Positions 1 through 8,584 are shown, numbered from the stretch's first letter. The stretch is 64,000 bases of DNA from Pseudomonas multiresinivorans (GCF_012971725.1 NZ_CP048833.1:310001-374000); one strand, 5' to 3'. Notes: generated from the sequence alone by a model not told the origin. Program-made: numbers and translations.

Positions 1-687
1 CGGCGCACGCACCGACACCTTGGTGCCGTCCAGCGCGGTAGCGGTGCCGGAGCCGAAGCGCTCGTTCACCGCGTTCATCACCTGGGCGGCGGTCTGGAAG
101 CTCGGCTTGCGCACGTTGAGCATCACGTCCGGGCGCCGGGTGAAGTCGCTGGGGATCATCCGCTCGATGGTCGCGCCGTTGGGGATCAGGCCGCTGTTGG
201 CGCTGTTGATCGACACGCTGGAGCCACTCTGCCCCTGGGCATGCAGGCCGCCGACCACGAGATTGCCCTGGGCCAGCGCATAGACTTCGCCGTCCACGCC
301 CTGCAGCGGGGTCATCAGCAGCAGGCCGCCGCGCAGACTCTTGGCGTCGCCCAGCGAAGACACGGTGACGTCGATGGTCTGCCCGGCGCTGTAGGACGGC
401 GGCACGCTGGCGGTGACGCTCACGGCGGCGACGTTCTTCAGTTTCGGGTCGACGTTCGGCGGCAGGTTCACGCCGAACTGCTTGAGCATGTTGGCCACCG
501 ACTGGTTGGTGAACTTCACCTGGTTCTTGTCACCGGTGCCATCCAGGCCGACCACCAGGCCATAGCCGATCAGCTGGTTCTCGCGCACGCCTTCGATGTC
601 CACGAGGTCGAGCAGCGGGATGGCCAGTGCCTCGGCCTGCCAGAACAGGCAGGCCGTCGCCAGCAGGCGGGAAAGAGTTCTACGCAT
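1..687 (-). CDS. flgI: Flagellar P-ring protein FlgI, 3' end off the window
   Basis: FlgI builds the periplasmic P ring, which with the FlgH L ring forms the bushing around the flagellar rod. The visible N-terminal 229 codons start at an ATG (687-685) with a basic then hydrophobic secretion signal (MRRTLSRLLATACLFWQAEALA). The mature part shows FlgI landmarks such as DLVDIEGVRENQLIGYGLVVGL and a GLHAQGQSG stretch. It follows flgH by 15 bases on the same strand, as the last visible gene of the leftward rod/hook operon. The rest of the gene, and presumably flgJ, flgK and flgL, lie beyond the left edge. The family assignment is secure; the gene is partial only because of the window boundary. Confidence 0.95.
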   Translation of the reverse strand, partial: MRRTLSRLLATACLFWQAEALAIPLLDLVDIEGVRENQLIGYGLVVGLDGTGDKNQVKFTNQSVANMLKQFGVNLPPNVDPKLKNVAAVSVTASVPPSYSAGQTIDVTVSSLGDAKSLRGGLLLMTPLQGVDGEVYALAQGNLVVGGLHAQGQSGSSVSINSANSGLIPNGATIERMIPSDFTRRPDVMLNVRKPSFQTAAQVMNAVNERFGSGTATALDGTKVSVRAP

Positions 688-702
688 GAAGGGCTCGCCT
701 GC

Positions 703-1365
703 TTACATCGGGAACAGCGGATGGGTGAAGAAGCGCGTCAGCCAGCCGGCCGAATTGCTGTCGTTGAGCACGCCGCGCCCGGCGTAGGAAATCTTGGCGT
801 TGGCGACGTTCTGCGAGGACACCTGGTTGGCGCGATTGATGTCGTCCAGGCGCACCAGGCCGGTGAGGCGGATGAACTCGTCGCCCTGGTTCAGGCGCAG
901 CGACTTCTCGCCCTTCACCAGCAGCACGCCGCCGGGCAGCACCTTGTGCACGGTCACCGCGATGGAGCCGGTGAGGGTGTTCTGCTGCGAGCTTTTCGCC
1001 GAACCGTTGAAATCGCGGTTCGCCGTGGCGGAGGTTTCCAGGCCGCCGTATTCCTTGGTCAGGATGGTCGGCACCGGCACGTCCAGGCTGGATTTCTTGC
1101 CGAAGCTGGTGCCCGCGCTCTTGCTCGACTGGGTGGACTCGCTGAGTACCACGGTGACGATGTCGCCGACGCCGATGGCGCGCTTGTCGCGCAGCAGCGA
1201 GCCGCCGTAGCCGGAGCGGAACAGCCCGCCGCTGGTGGTGGGCGGCAGGCTGTAGTCCAGCTCCGGCGGCTGGTAGAGCGAGGAATCCTCGTCCGGCAGC
1301 ATCTCGTTGAAGCTCTGGCAGCCGGCGAGCAGCGCCAGGGCGAGCAGCAGGGCAAGGCGCGTCAT
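703..1365 (-). CDS. flgH: Flagellar L-ring lipoprotein FlgH
   Basis: FlgH forms the outer-membrane L ring of the flagellar basal body. The 220-residue product begins with a lipoprotein signal whose lipobox is LLAGC, cysteine at residue 16, so it should be acylated and sent to the outer membrane. Family landmarks include a central GDIVTVVL segment and the C-terminal motif NRDFNGSAKSS...LTGSIAVTVHKVLPGG. Length is normal for FlgH (about 220-235). It lies 2 bases downstream of flgG and just upstream of flgI, the order usual for lateral and polar rod operons. Confidence 0.96.
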   Translation of the reverse strand: MTRLALLLALALLAGCQSFNEMLPDEDSSLYQPPELDYSLPPTTSGGLFRSGYGGSLLRDKRAIGVGDIVTVVLSESTQSSKSAGTSFGKKSSLDVPVPTILTKEYGGLETSATANRDFNGSAKSSQQNTLTGSIAVTVHKVLPGGVLLVKGEKSLRLNQGDEFIRLTGLVRLDDINRANQVSSQNVANAKISYAGRGVLNDSNSAGWLTRFFTHPLFPM

Positions 1366-1367
1366 GG

Positions 1368-2153
1368 TCAGACCGTCTGGTTGAGGAACTGCTGCATGCC
1401 CGACGCGGCGTCGAGCACCTTGGCGTTGGCCTCGTAGGCACGCTGGATGGCGATCATGTTCACCATCGCTTCCACCACCTGCACGTTGGAGCCTTCCAGC
1501 ACGCCCTGCTTGAGCGTACCGAGGCCTTCCTCGCCCGGCGTGCCTTCCTGCGGCTCGCCACTGGCGGCGGTTTCCTTGTAGAGGTTGCCACCGAGGGCTT
1601 CCAGGCCCGCCGGGTTGGTGAAGCTGACCAGGGTGATCTGGCCCAGCTCGGTGGGCAGCGTCTCGCCGGGAAGAATGGCGGTGACGATGCCGTCGCTGCC
1701 GACGGTGAAGCGACTGGCGCCGGCCGGTACTTCGAGGTTCGGCGTCAGCGGCAGGCCCTGGGCGTTGACCACCATGCCTTCGTTGTTCAGCTGCAGCTGG
1801 CCGTTCTCGGTGTAGTAGGTGTCGCCGTTGGGCGCCTCGACCTGGAAGAAGCCGCTGCCGACGATGGCCAGGTCCATCGGTTGCCCGGTGGTCTGCATGC
1901 TGCCTTCGGTGAACACCTTCTGCGTGCCGACGACGCGCACGCCGCTGCCCAGCTGGATGCCGGACGGCACGGTGTTGACCTGATCAGCCTGGGCGCCGGG
2001 TTGCAGCTGCACCTGGTAGAACAGGTCCTCGAACACCGCGCGGTCGCTCTTGAAGCCGACGGTGTTCACGTTGGCCAGGTTGTTGGCCACGGTGGACATC
2101 GCGGTGTCCTGTGCCGCCAGGCCGGTCTTGCTGACCCAAAGTGCCGAACTCAT
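1368..2153 (-). CDS. flgG: Distal rod protein FlgG
   Basis: FlgG polymerises into the distal rod, the drive shaft that runs through the P and L rings. The 261-residue protein has the N-terminal rod/hook signature (TAMSTVANNLANVNTVGFKS near residues 17-36) and the C-terminal coiled-coil motif VEAMVNMIAIQRAYEANAKV. Length matches the usual 260-262 residues. A clear ribosome-binding site (AGGAG, about 7 bases upstream) supports the ATG at 2153. It sits between flgF and flgH in a compact operon and is exported by the flagellar type III apparatus rather than by a Sec signal. Confidence 0.97.
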   Translation of the reverse strand: MSSALWVSKTGLAAQDTAMSTVANNLANVNTVGFKSDRAVFEDLFYQVQLQPGAQADQVNTVPSGIQLGSGVRVVGTQKVFTEGSMQTTGQPMDLAIVGSGFFQVEAPNGDTYYTENGQLQLNNEGMVVNAQGLPLTPNLEVPAGASRFTVGSDGIVTAILPGETLPTELGQITLVSFTNPAGLEALGGNLYKETAASGEPQEGTPGEEGLGTLKQGVLEGSNVQVVEAMVNMIAIQRAYEANAKVLDAASGMQQFLNQTV

Positions 2154-2180
2154 GTTGTGCTCCTGTCTGCGCGCCGCGCG

Positions 2181-2909
2181 TTACGCGCCACGGATCATGC
2201 GGTCACCGGCCTCGGCGAGATCCGAGGCGGCCTTCATCATCTTCACCTGGGTCTCGAACCGCCGGTTCAGGCTCATGGTGCCCACCAGCTGGTCGATGGC
2301 CGAGACGTTGCTCTGCTCCAGGTGCCCGGAGACCAGGCGCACGTCGTCGCTGGCGGCGACGTTCTGGCCGTCCTTGCTGACCAGCAGGCCCTGGGCGTTC
2401 TTCACCAGCGACGCGGCCGGTGCGTCGACCAATTTGAGGCGGTCGACGTCGGTCATCATGAAATCGCCGCGCGGCATCACCGAAATGGTGCCGTCGCTGC
2501 CGATGGCGATGGCGTCGTACTCGGGCAGGGTGATCGGGCCACCCTCGCCGAGCACGGCGCGGCCGTTGATCATCAGCTGGCGGTCGGCGTCGATCTCCAG
2601 GTTGCCCTGGCGCGTGTACGCCTCGCCGTTGCCGCTCTGCACGGCGAGCAGGCCCTGGCCCTGGATGGCGACGTCGAGGTCGCGCCCGGTGGCCATCAGG
2701 GTGCCGGCGCTCATGTCGACGCCGCTGCTCTCGATGCGCGCCAGGTGGCGGCTGTCGTAGCCGGCACCGCTCACGTCCACGGCGGTGGCGTGCTCCAGGT
2801 CGGCGCGAAAGCCGGGGGTGTTGACGTTGGCCAGGTTGTTGGCGCGAATGTCCAGCGCAGACATGCTGCGGCTGGCCGCCGTCATCGCGGTGTAGCCGAG
2901 ACGATCCAT
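2181..2909 (-). CDS. flgF: Proximal rod protein FlgF
   Basis: FlgF is one of the proximal rod subunits. The 242-residue product carries the rod signature near its N-terminus (ALDIRANNLANVNTPGF) and the conserved C-terminal helix (QLVGTMSLNRRFETQVKMM). It starts at an ATG with AAGGA about 6 bases upstream. The gene is 27 bases upstream of flgG and is separated from flgE by about 250 bases holding a repeat pair, so this junction may need read-through or its own promoter. Confidence 0.96.
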   Translation of the reverse strand: MDRLGYTAMTAASRSMSALDIRANNLANVNTPGFRADLEHATAVDVSGAGYDSRHLARIESSGVDMSAGTLMATGRDLDVAIQGQGLLAVQSGNGEAYTRQGNLEIDADRQLMINGRAVLGEGGPITLPEYDAIAIGSDGTISVMPRGDFMMTDVDRLKLVDAPAASLVKNAQGLLVSKDGQNVAASDDVRLVSGHLEQSNVSAIDQLVGTMSLNRRFETQVKMMKAASDLAEAGDRMIRGA

Positions 2910-2977
2910 GACGAGTCCTTAGAGCCTGTTTGTGATCTTTTGAGTTAGAAGACCATGTGGACTTATTGCGTGGAGAA

Positions 2978-3109
2978 CCCCTCTCCCCAGCCCTCTCCCT
3001 GAAGGGAGAGGGAGTTTGTCCGTGCCGGCTGATGCCATGGTTTCATCCTGCTCCGAACGGTCCCCTCTCCCTTCGGAGCGGGGCGCGCAGCCAGGGTTAG
3101 GGAGAGGGA
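2978..3109. repeat. Paired intergenic repeat of the CCCTCTCCC family (copy A)
   Basis: The flgF-flgE gap holds two related palindromic units in inverted arrangement (about 2978-3013 and 3062-3109). Each contains CCCTCTCCC and GGGAGAGGG arms around a short loop. The same paired unit recurs near 22285-22402, 37084-37224 and 48247-48379. Such dispersed extragenic palindromes are common in Pseudomonas and may form mRNA hairpins inside operons. A 72-codon reading frame across this copy is an artefact of the repeat. Confidence 0.8.
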
Positions 3110-3160
3110 AATGCCCGAGCCTCGATACTTCCAACACCGCAGAAGATCGTAAGAAGGCGC

Positions 3161-4348
3161 TTAGATGGCCGAGAACAGCACTTGGGTGAGCTCCTTGTCG
3201 GTGGTCATCACCTTGGTGTTCGCCTGGTAGTTGCGCTGGCCTTCCATGAGGCCCACCAGTTGCTGGGTGATGTCGACGTTGGAGCCTTCCAGGTTGCCGG
3301 CCGACAGCGAGCCGAACTGGCCGATGCCGGGCACGCCGATCAGCGGGGCGCCGGAGGCGGAGGTCTCGGTCCAGGCGGTGCCGCTCTGGTTCTGCAGGCC
3401 GCCGGTGTTGACGAAGTTGGCCAACGCGACCTGGCCCTGCAGCATGCGCTGGCCGTTGCTGTAGTTGACGTAGACCTTGCCGTCGTTCTCCACCGCGATG
3501 CCGGTCTGCTCGCCGGCGGCGTAGCCGGTGGTGCGGTTGGTGGTGACCACGAAATCGGAGCCGTACTGGCTGGTGCCGGTGTAGTCGAGGGCGATGTTCA
3601 TCGGGTTGACGCCCGGCAGGTTGAAGCTCACCGGTACCGCGGCAATCGGCGTGGACAGCGAGCCGTCCGGGGCGAAGGTCAGCGACTGGGTGGCGCCCAC
3701 GGCATTTCCATCCACTGCGTAATGCGCGTCCCAGGTGTTGCTGCCGGTCAGTACAAAGTACTGGGTCAGCGTGTGCTCCTTGCCCTGCGAGTCGTAGATC
3801 TTGCTGGTGTAGGTGGAGTTGTAGGTCGCCACGTTCTGCGGATCGAACGGCGCAACGGTGGGCACCTTTTCGTTGGAATCGAGGTTGGCGACGAACTCCA
3901 GCTTGTCGGTGGCCTTGGCCGGCAGGTTGGCGGTCTTCACCTGCAGGTCGGACACGGTACCCACCAGCAGGTTGCCGGCCGCGTCGGTCGGGTAGCCCTG
4001 CAGGCGCTGGCCGGTGGCGTTGATCAGGTAGTTGGCATTGTCCTGGCTGAACACCCCGGCGCGGGTGTACTGGGTGTCGCCGTTGCCGCTCTTGACGACG
4101 AAGAAGCCGCCGCCGGAGATGGCCAGGTCGAGGTTGCGGTTGGTCGACACCAGCGAGCCGCCCTGGCTGATGCTCTGGGTGGTGCCGGTGACTTCCACGC
4201 CCATGCCCTTGGTGTCGGCGTAGACGCTGCCGAATTCGGTGCGCGAGGACTTGAAGCCGACGGTGCCGGAGTTGGCGATGTTGTTGCTGATGGTGTCCAA
4301 CTGCTGGGTGACGGCGTTCAGGCCGGTCAGGGCGATGTTGAAGCTCAT
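3161..4348 (-). CDS. flgE: Flagellar hook protein FlgE
   Basis: FlgE is the subunit of the hook, the universal joint between rod and filament. The 395-residue product begins MSFNIALTGLNAVTQQLDTISNNIANSGTVGFKSS-like (N-terminal rod/hook domain, residues 1-35). It has a variable middle with FlgE/F beta-folds, and ends with LEGSNVDITQQLVGLMEGQRNYQANTKVM, the conserved hook C-terminus. The size is typical of short hook proteins such as lateral FlgE. A ribosome-binding site (AGGATGAG) precedes the ATG. It follows flgD by 35 bases. Confidence 0.96.
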   Translation of the reverse strand: MSFNIALTGLNAVTQQLDTISNNIANSGTVGFKSSRTEFGSVYADTKGMGVEVTGTTQSISQGGSLVSTNRNLDLAISGGGFFVVKSGNGDTQYTRAGVFSQDNANYLINATGQRLQGYPTDAAGNLLVGTVSDLQVKTANLPAKATDKLEFVANLDSNEKVPTVAPFDPQNVATYNSTYTSKIYDSQGKEHTLTQYFVLTGSNTWDAHYAVDGNAVGATQSLTFAPDGSLSTPIAAVPVSFNLPGVNPMNIALDYTGTSQYGSDFVVTTNRTTGYAAGEQTGIAVENDGKVYVNYSNGQRMLQGQVALANFVNTGGLQNQSGTAWTETSASGAPLIGVPGIGQFGSLSAGNLEGSNVDITQQLVGLMEGQRNYQANTKVMTTDKELTQVLFSAI

Positions 4349-4383
4349 GGCGTTAGCTCATCCTAAGAGGGGGAAACAGGCGC

Positions 4384-5055
4384 TCAGGCGGCCTGGCCCT
4401 GGCTGAATTCGACGATCTTGTAGAACGGCACGGAACCGGCACCCGCGACGTCCAGGACCGGGCCGTCGGCGCTGACGCGGACGTTGTGAACCAACCCGGA
4501 CACCTCGATGCCCGGTGTCTCGCCACTCTCGGTCTTCACCGCCAGCGTGTATTTACCCGGCTTCAGGCCGAGCGCTTCGGGGTCCACGGTGAAAGGCACG
4601 GCACCCGGCTCCTGCGGGCCGAGGGTGATGTCGGTGCGTACGCCGTTGGCGTCGGTGAGCTGCAGCACGGTGGTGGCCGAGGCGTGTTCCAGGTTGACCT
4701 GCCCGCTGACCTTGTCGCCGTCCAGCTGCAGGCTGTCGGCGCTGACCTTCACTTCCTGGCCGACCAGGCCGGCGGCGGTGAGGGTCTGCAGGTTGTCCAT
4801 CAGCACCAGGTTGTTCTGCTGCAGGGTGGTCATGTTCTGCATGCTCTTCACCTGGGCCATGGCCGAGTACTGGTTGATGAACTCGGTGCTGTCCACCGGC
4901 TTGGTCGGATCCTGGTATTGCACCTGGGCGACCAGCAGGGTGATGAAGCTGTTCTCCATGTCGCCCATCTCGCCGAGATTCACCGCCTGCTTGGGCGTGC
5001 CGGACGACGTGCCGTTGGTGCTGGTACCGCTGGTGTCGTTGTTCACCGTGCTCAT
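4384..5055 (-). CDS. flgD: Hook assembly scaffold protein FlgD
   Basis: FlgD caps the growing hook so that FlgE subunits can polymerise, and is then discarded. The 223-residue product has the diagnostic N-terminal motif FITLLVAQVQYQDPTKPVDSTEF-like (residues 36-60, broken here for length) and MAQVKSMQNM. A Tudor/Fn3-like C-terminal half follows. Its start overlaps the flgC stop by one base (TGATG), implying translational coupling. Confidence 0.96.
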   Translation of the reverse strand: MSTVNNDTSGTSTNGTSSGTPKQAVNLGEMGDMENSFITLLVAQVQYQDPTKPVDSTEFINQYSAMAQVKSMQNMTTLQQNNLVLMDNLQTLTAAGLVGQEVKVSADSLQLDGDKVSGQVNLEHASATTVLQLTDANGVRTDITLGPQEPGAVPFTVDPEALGLKPGKYTLAVKTESGETPGIEVSGLVHNVRVSADGPVLDVAGAGSVPFYKIVEFSQGQAA

Positions 5056-5483
5056 CAGGCGTCTCCCAGTTTCAGCAGGCTGGATTGCATGCTCTTGACC
5101 CGGTTGAGCACTTCCACACCGGTCTCGAAGCTGCGGGTGGCGGACATCATGTCGGTCATCTCTTCGATCTCGTTGACGTCGGGGTAGTAGACGTAGCCGG
5201 TGGCGTCGGCCAGCGGGCTGCCCGGCTCGTAGCGGCGCTGCGGGGCGCGGCCGGAGGTGACCACGTCGAGCACCTGTACGTGGGCGCCGCCCATGCCGGC
5301 GCCGCGGGTGAGCTGGTCGTTGTCGTAGACGGCGGCGAACATCGGCTTGCGCGCCTGATAAACGTCTTCGGGCTTGGCGGAGGCCGAGTCGGCGTTGGCC
5401 AGGTTGCTGGCCACGGTGTTCAGGCGCACGGTCTGCGCGTTCATCGACGAGCCGGCAATGCGGTAGATGGAATCGAATGCCAT
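5055..5483 (-). CDS. flgC: Proximal rod protein FlgC
   Basis: FlgC is a proximal rod subunit. The 142-residue protein has the rod signature MNAQTVRLNTVASNLANADS near the N-terminus. The C-terminal segment VNEIEEMTDMMSATRSFETG is the usual FlgC ending, where V-x-EM-x-DM-x-xA-x-R is conserved. Length is normal (about 135-150). The gene lies 4 bases downstream of flgB and is coupled to flgD. Confidence 0.97.
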   Translation of the reverse strand: MAFDSIYRIAGSSMNAQTVRLNTVASNLANADSASAKPEDVYQARKPMFAAVYDNDQLTRGAGMGGAHVQVLDVVTSGRAPQRRYEPGSPLADATGYVYYPDVNEIEEMTDMMSATRSFETGVEVLNRVKSMQSSLLKLGDA

Positions 5484-5487
5484 GGCG

Positions 5488-5853
5488 TCAGCGTCCTTCG
5501 ATGGCCTGCTTGAGGCCGCGGAATTTCATGGTCAGGAAGGTCAGGCTGGTCTGGAAATCCATCGCGTTGCGCGAGAACTCCGCCTGCTCGGTGGCCAGCT
5601 CGACGCTGTTGCCATCCTGGGAAGGCTGGTTGGGAATGCGGTACTTCAGCTCCATCGATTGCGGGCCTGCGCTGGCCAGCAATGCCGACGGATTGCCCTG
5701 CCGCTGCATCTCGGCGGCGAAATCGATGTCCCGCGCCTTGAAGCCGGGGGTGTCTTCGTTGGCCAGGTTGGAGGCCAGAATTTCGCTGCGCTGCATGTGC
5801 AGCGAGAGGGCTCTCTCGTGGAGACCCAGGGTCTCGTCAAACCGTATACTCAT
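5488..5853 (-). CDS. flgB: Proximal rod protein FlgB
   Basis: FlgB starts the rod and is the first gene of the leftward flgBCDEFGHI operon. The 121-residue reading starts at ATG 5853 (MSIRFDETLGLHERALSLHM) and includes RSEILASNLANEDTPGFKAR, the FlgB version of the rod signature. The open frame continues upstream to 5910, but that extension (MLYRCAHRKM...) is not FlgB-like. A GAGCGGG sequence lies just upstream of the chosen start. A candidate sigma-54 promoter is found about 55 bases upstream. Confidence 0.93.
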   Translation of the reverse strand: MSIRFDETLGLHERALSLHMQRSEILASNLANEDTPGFKARDIDFAAEMQRQGNPSALLASAGPQSMELKYRIPNQPSQDGNSVELATEQAEFSRNAMDFQTSLTFLTMKFRGLKQAIEGR

Positions 5854-5905
5854 TCGCGCAACCCGCTCTCGTCGTTCGGCCATCTTTCGGTGTGCGCAGC
5901 GATAG

Positions 5906-5921
5906 AGCACAAAGCATGCCC
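5906..5921 (-). promoter_or_regulatory. Candidate sigma-54 (-24/-12) promoter for the flgB operon
   Basis: Read on the minus strand the sequence is GGGCATGCTTTGTGCT. It has GG and GC exactly 10 bases apart, and keeps GGCA, the following G, and TGC of the TGGCACG-N4-TTGC consensus. It would start transcription near 5894, about 40 bases before the flgB ATG. A LafK-dependent promoter here agrees with lateral flagellar regulation in other bacteria. The match is imperfect at two consensus positions, so this is a candidate. Confidence 0.5.
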
Positions 5922-5939
5922 ACCCCGGAATATCGCTTC

Positions 5940-6737
5940 ATGCCACTGATTTACAAGGCTTTACGCACAGGAAAGAACAGCGCATGCAACGCGCCTTTTC
6001 CGCTTTCGACGTGCCGCGCGACGGGATGCGGAAAGGCCCTTTCCGCCTGCTTCCTCCTGCTGCTGCCCGCCCTCGCGCATGCGCAGGATGCGCGTGCGCA
6101 ACTCGACGCCGCCGCGCAGCAGCAGGTCGCCGCCGAGCTGAAGGAAGCCGCACGCAAAGCCGGATGGAAAGGCATGACTTTCACGGTAAACAGCAACCTG
6201 CCCAACAGCCTCGGCAAGCTCGCTGCCTGCCCTGGCGGCCCGCAGCTGCGTGTGCTCGAAACGCCTGCTGCGATTACCGCGCGACGACGCTTCGAAGCCT
6301 CCTGCACAGGGCAAGCCGGCTGGCCGGTGACCTTCATCAGCCAACCCACCGTGTACCTGCCGACCGTGGTCGCCAGCGGCGAGATCGAGCGCGGCCAGAC
6401 GCTGGACGCGGCGCGACTCAAGCTCGCGCCGGTGGAACTGGGCAAGAGCTCGCGGGGTTACTTCACCGATATCGCCGAGGTGGCCGGCAAGACCGCCCGC
6501 CGCCGCATCCGCGCCGACCAGCCGCTGAGCCCGGCGCTACTCGACGGCGTGCTGCTGGTGCGCCGTGGCCAGCAGGTGAAGATCGTCGCCAGCCAGGACG
6601 GCATCCAGGCCAGCGCCGTCGGCGAGGCGCTGGCCAACGGCAAGCAGGACGAGGTGATCCGGGTGAAGAACCTGCGCAGCCAGAAGGTCATCGACGCGAA
6701 GGTGCTGGCGTCGGGAGAGGTGAGCAGCATCTTCTGA
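5940..6737 (+). CDS. flgA: P-ring assembly chaperone FlgA
   Basis: FlgA is a periplasmic chaperone for FlgI P-ring assembly. The C-terminal SAF/ChapFlgA domain is clear, with VASGEIERGQTLDAARL, IRADQPLSPALL and LLVRRGQQVKIVASQDGIQ. A hydrophobic secretion segment ending LPALAHAQ lies before the mature part. The start is uncertain: ATG 5940 gives a 265-residue protein with a long polar n-region before the signal core, and ATG 5916 and 5892 are also in frame. The gene is divergent from flgB with a short shared upstream region, as in other lateral clusters where lfgA sits beside lfgB. Confidence 0.85.
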   Translation: MPLIYKALRTGKNSACNAPFPLSTCRATGCGKALSACFLLLLPALAHAQDARAQLDAAAQQQVAAELKEAARKAGWKGMTFTVNSNLPNSLGKLAACPGGPQLRVLETPAAITARRRFEASCTGQAGWPVTFISQPTVYLPTVVASGEIERGQTLDAARLKLAPVELGKSSRGYFTDIAEVAGKTARRRIRADQPLSPALLDGVLLVRRGQQVKIVASQDGIQASAVGEALANGKQDEVIRVKNLRSQKVIDAKVLASGEVSSIF

Positions 6738-6785
6738 GTGCTACGGACCGCTTTACGCAGGATGGGTGGAGCCCGTACGGCGATC

Positions 6786-6985
6786 GTTCGCGAGCAAGCT
6801 CGCTCCTACAGTAAGCCGGTCGCTCCAGCGTGCTCTTCGTAGGAGCGAGCTTGCTCGCGAACCGCACGGCAGATTGCTCGTCGCGGACGGAGTCCGCCCC
6901 TACAGCCCCGTAGGGCGCATAACGCGCCAGCGTTATCCGCCGCAGAGTAGCTGGCGGATAACCTGTTGCAGGTTATGTGCCCTAC
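6786..6985. repeat. Cluster of three kinds of palindromic (REP-like) repeats
   Basis: The flgA-cdsA gap is filled with repeats. An inverted pair has units at 6786-6810 and 6839-6862, each reading (G)TAGGAGCGAGCTTGCTCGCG on one strand. A related TCGCGGACGGAGTCCGC unit lies at 6881-6904. A palindromic GTAGGGCGCATAACGC...GCCCTAC block occupies 6910-6985. The first type recurs at 51740-51817, the second at 45331-45412, and the third at 23254-23340 and 47345-47415. The genes on both sides converge here, so the hairpins may also end transcription. Confidence 0.85.
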
Positions 6986-7009
6986 GGTCCTACGAAGGTA
7001 ATACCCGCA

Positions 7010-7939
7010 TCAGGTCCACCAATACCGCACGAAGTGGAAGAACACCGGCGCCGCGAAGCACACCGAATCCAGGCGGTCGAGCATGCCGCCGTGGCCTTCG
7101 ATCATGTGGCCCCAGTCCTTCACCCCGCGGTCGCGCTTGATCGCCGACATCACCAGGCCGCCGAAGAAGCCGAGGATGTTGATCATCAGCGCGATCAGCA
7201 ACGCCTGCCAGAAGGCGAACGGGGTGATCCACCACAGTGCGCCACCGATCAGGGTCGCCAGCGCCACGCCTCCGACGAAGCCTTCCAGGGTCTTGGACGG
7301 CGACAGGTTGGGGGCGATCTTGCGCTTGCCGAAGAGCTTGCCGCAGACGTACTGCAGCACATCCGACAACTGCACGACGATCACCAGGAAGGCGATCAGC
7401 AGCAGGTTGCGGCCCTCGTAACCCTCGATGTTCAGGGTCAGCAGCGCCGGCACGTAGGAGATGCAGAACACCGCCAGCATCAGCGCCCACTGCACCTTCG
7501 AGGCGCGTTCGAGGAAGTGCTTGGAGTCGCCGCCCAGCGAGGCGAGGATCGGCAGCAGCAGGAACACGTAGACGGGGATGAAGATGGAGAACAGCCCATA
7601 CCACTGGATGCCGATCAACAGGTACTGCATCGGCAGCACGAAGTAGAAGGCCGCGACCAGCGCCGGGTAATCGCTGCGCCGGGTCGGCATCAGCGTGAGG
7701 AACTCGCGCAGGGCGTAGAAGGACACACCATAGAACAACAGGATCACCGCCCAGTAGCCGAGGGCGAAGGCGCAGCCGATCACCGCGACCATCACCCACC
7801 AGGCGTTGATCCGCGCGTTGAGGTTGTCGATCACCGCGTGCGGCCCCGCCGGCGCGCGCCAGCGCAGTACCGCGCCGACCAGCGAGGCGAGAACGAGAAT
7901 GCCGCCGATACCGGCGAACAGCAGCCAGGTCTGGTTCAT
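7010..7939 (-). CDS. CdsA-like phosphatidate cytidylyltransferase
   Basis: It probably makes CDP-diacylglycerol from phosphatidate and CTP at the inner membrane. The 309-residue protein is almost entirely hydrophobic helices. It ends with the CTP-transferase signature SAIKRDRGVKDWG...HGGMLDRLDS (residues about 255-290). It is the last gene of a six-gene leftward operon of phospholipid enzymes (7010-12816) and starts 1 base after the acyltransferase gene. It resembles the secondary cdsA homologue found with the same neighbours in P. aeruginosa (PA2536 from memory), not the housekeeping cdsA near lpx/fab genes. Confidence 0.9.
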   Translation of the reverse strand: MNQTWLLFAGIGGILVLASLVGAVLRWRAPAGPHAVIDNLNARINAWWVMVAVIGCAFALGYWAVILLFYGVSFYALREFLTLMPTRRSDYPALVAAFYFVLPMQYLLIGIQWYGLFSIFIPVYVFLLLPILASLGGDSKHFLERASKVQWALMLAVFCISYVPALLTLNIEGYEGRNLLLIAFLVIVVQLSDVLQYVCGKLFGKRKIAPNLSPSKTLEGFVGGVALATLIGGALWWITPFAFWQALLIALMINILGFFGGLVMSAIKRDRGVKDWGHMIEGHGGMLDRLDSVCFAAPVFFHFVRYWWT

Positions 7940-7940
7940 C

Positions 7941-8570
7941 TCAGCGACCCTCCGCCGCGGCGAGTTTCAACAGCGCCTCGCGGGCGCGCTCGAGGAAGTC
8001 TTCCTTGGCCTCGTCCTCCTGCACCGCCAGCGGTGCGCCGAAGCTCAAGGTGCACAGCAGCGGCAACGGCAGCGCGCGGCCCTTGGGCATCACACGATTG
8101 AGGTTGTCCAGCCATACCGGCACCAACTCGACCTGCGGATGCGCTTTGGACAGGTGATAGATGCCGCTCTTGAACGGCAGCAGGCGAACTTCCTCGTCGA
8201 GGTTGCGCGTGCCCTCGGGGAAGAGGATCAGCGAGTCGCCGTCGGCCAGCGCCTGCTCCACCGGCTCCAGCGGATTGCCGCCTTCTGCGCCGCGCGTGCG
8301 GTCGATCAGCACGCCGTGGAACACGCGGTTGATGATGAAGCCACGCAGGCCGCCCTTGCCCCAATAGTCCATCCCGGCGACCGGGCGCGTACGCGCGCGC
8401 AGTTCGGGCGGCAGCGAGGCCCAGAGCAGCACGAAGTCGCCGTGGCTGCTGTGGTTGGCGTAGTAGATGCGCTGCGCCGGGATCGGCGTGGTGCCGATCC
8501 ACAGGCTGCGCAGGCCGGTCACCGCGCGGGCACCGGCGATGATGGCGTAGGCGAACAGTCGTTCCAGCAT
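7941..8570 (-). CDS. PlsC-family 1-acylglycerol-3-phosphate acyltransferase
   Basis: The 209-residue protein belongs to the PlsC (LPLAT) family, which acylates lysophosphatidate to phosphatidate. Motif I is NHSSHGD (an HxxxxD type) near residue 39, and motif III is LFPEGTRN near residue 119. Other family residues follow in PFKSGIYHL. I chose the ATG at 8570 (MLERLFAYAI); the frame is open 21 codons further but that part is unconserved in character. It would feed its product directly to the adjacent CdsA-like enzyme. Confidence 0.88.
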   Translation of the reverse strand: MLERLFAYAIIAGARAVTGLRSLWIGTTPIPAQRIYYANHSSHGDFVLLWASLPPELRARTRPVAGMDYWGKGGLRGFIINRVFHGVLIDRTRGAEGGNPLEPVEQALADGDSLILFPEGTRNLDEEVRLLPFKSGIYHLSKAHPQVELVPVWLDNLNRVMPKGRALPLPLLCTLSFGAPLAVQEDEAKEDFLERAREALLKLAAAEGR

Positions 8571-8584
8571 TGCAGGGGCGTTCC

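Noticed and set aside
241..1437. A 398-codon plus-strand open frame
   Set aside because: It is an antisense shadow of flgI, flgH and flgG in a GC-rich region; its translation is Ala/Gly/His/Gln-rich with no motif.
2978..3109. Possible CRISPR-like array of short repeats
   Set aside because: Only two units, inverted to each other, with no equal spacers and no cas genes; the arrangement is REP-like.
2919..3137. A 72-codon frame between flgF and flgE
   Set aside because: It reads through the arms of the CCCTCTCCC repeat; the same peptide pattern arises wherever that repeat occurs.
5984..6814. Alternative frame for flgA suggesting a frameshift
   Set aside because: The frame gives an Arg/Pro-rich translation without motif, while the other frame gives an intact FlgA with signal and SAF domain.
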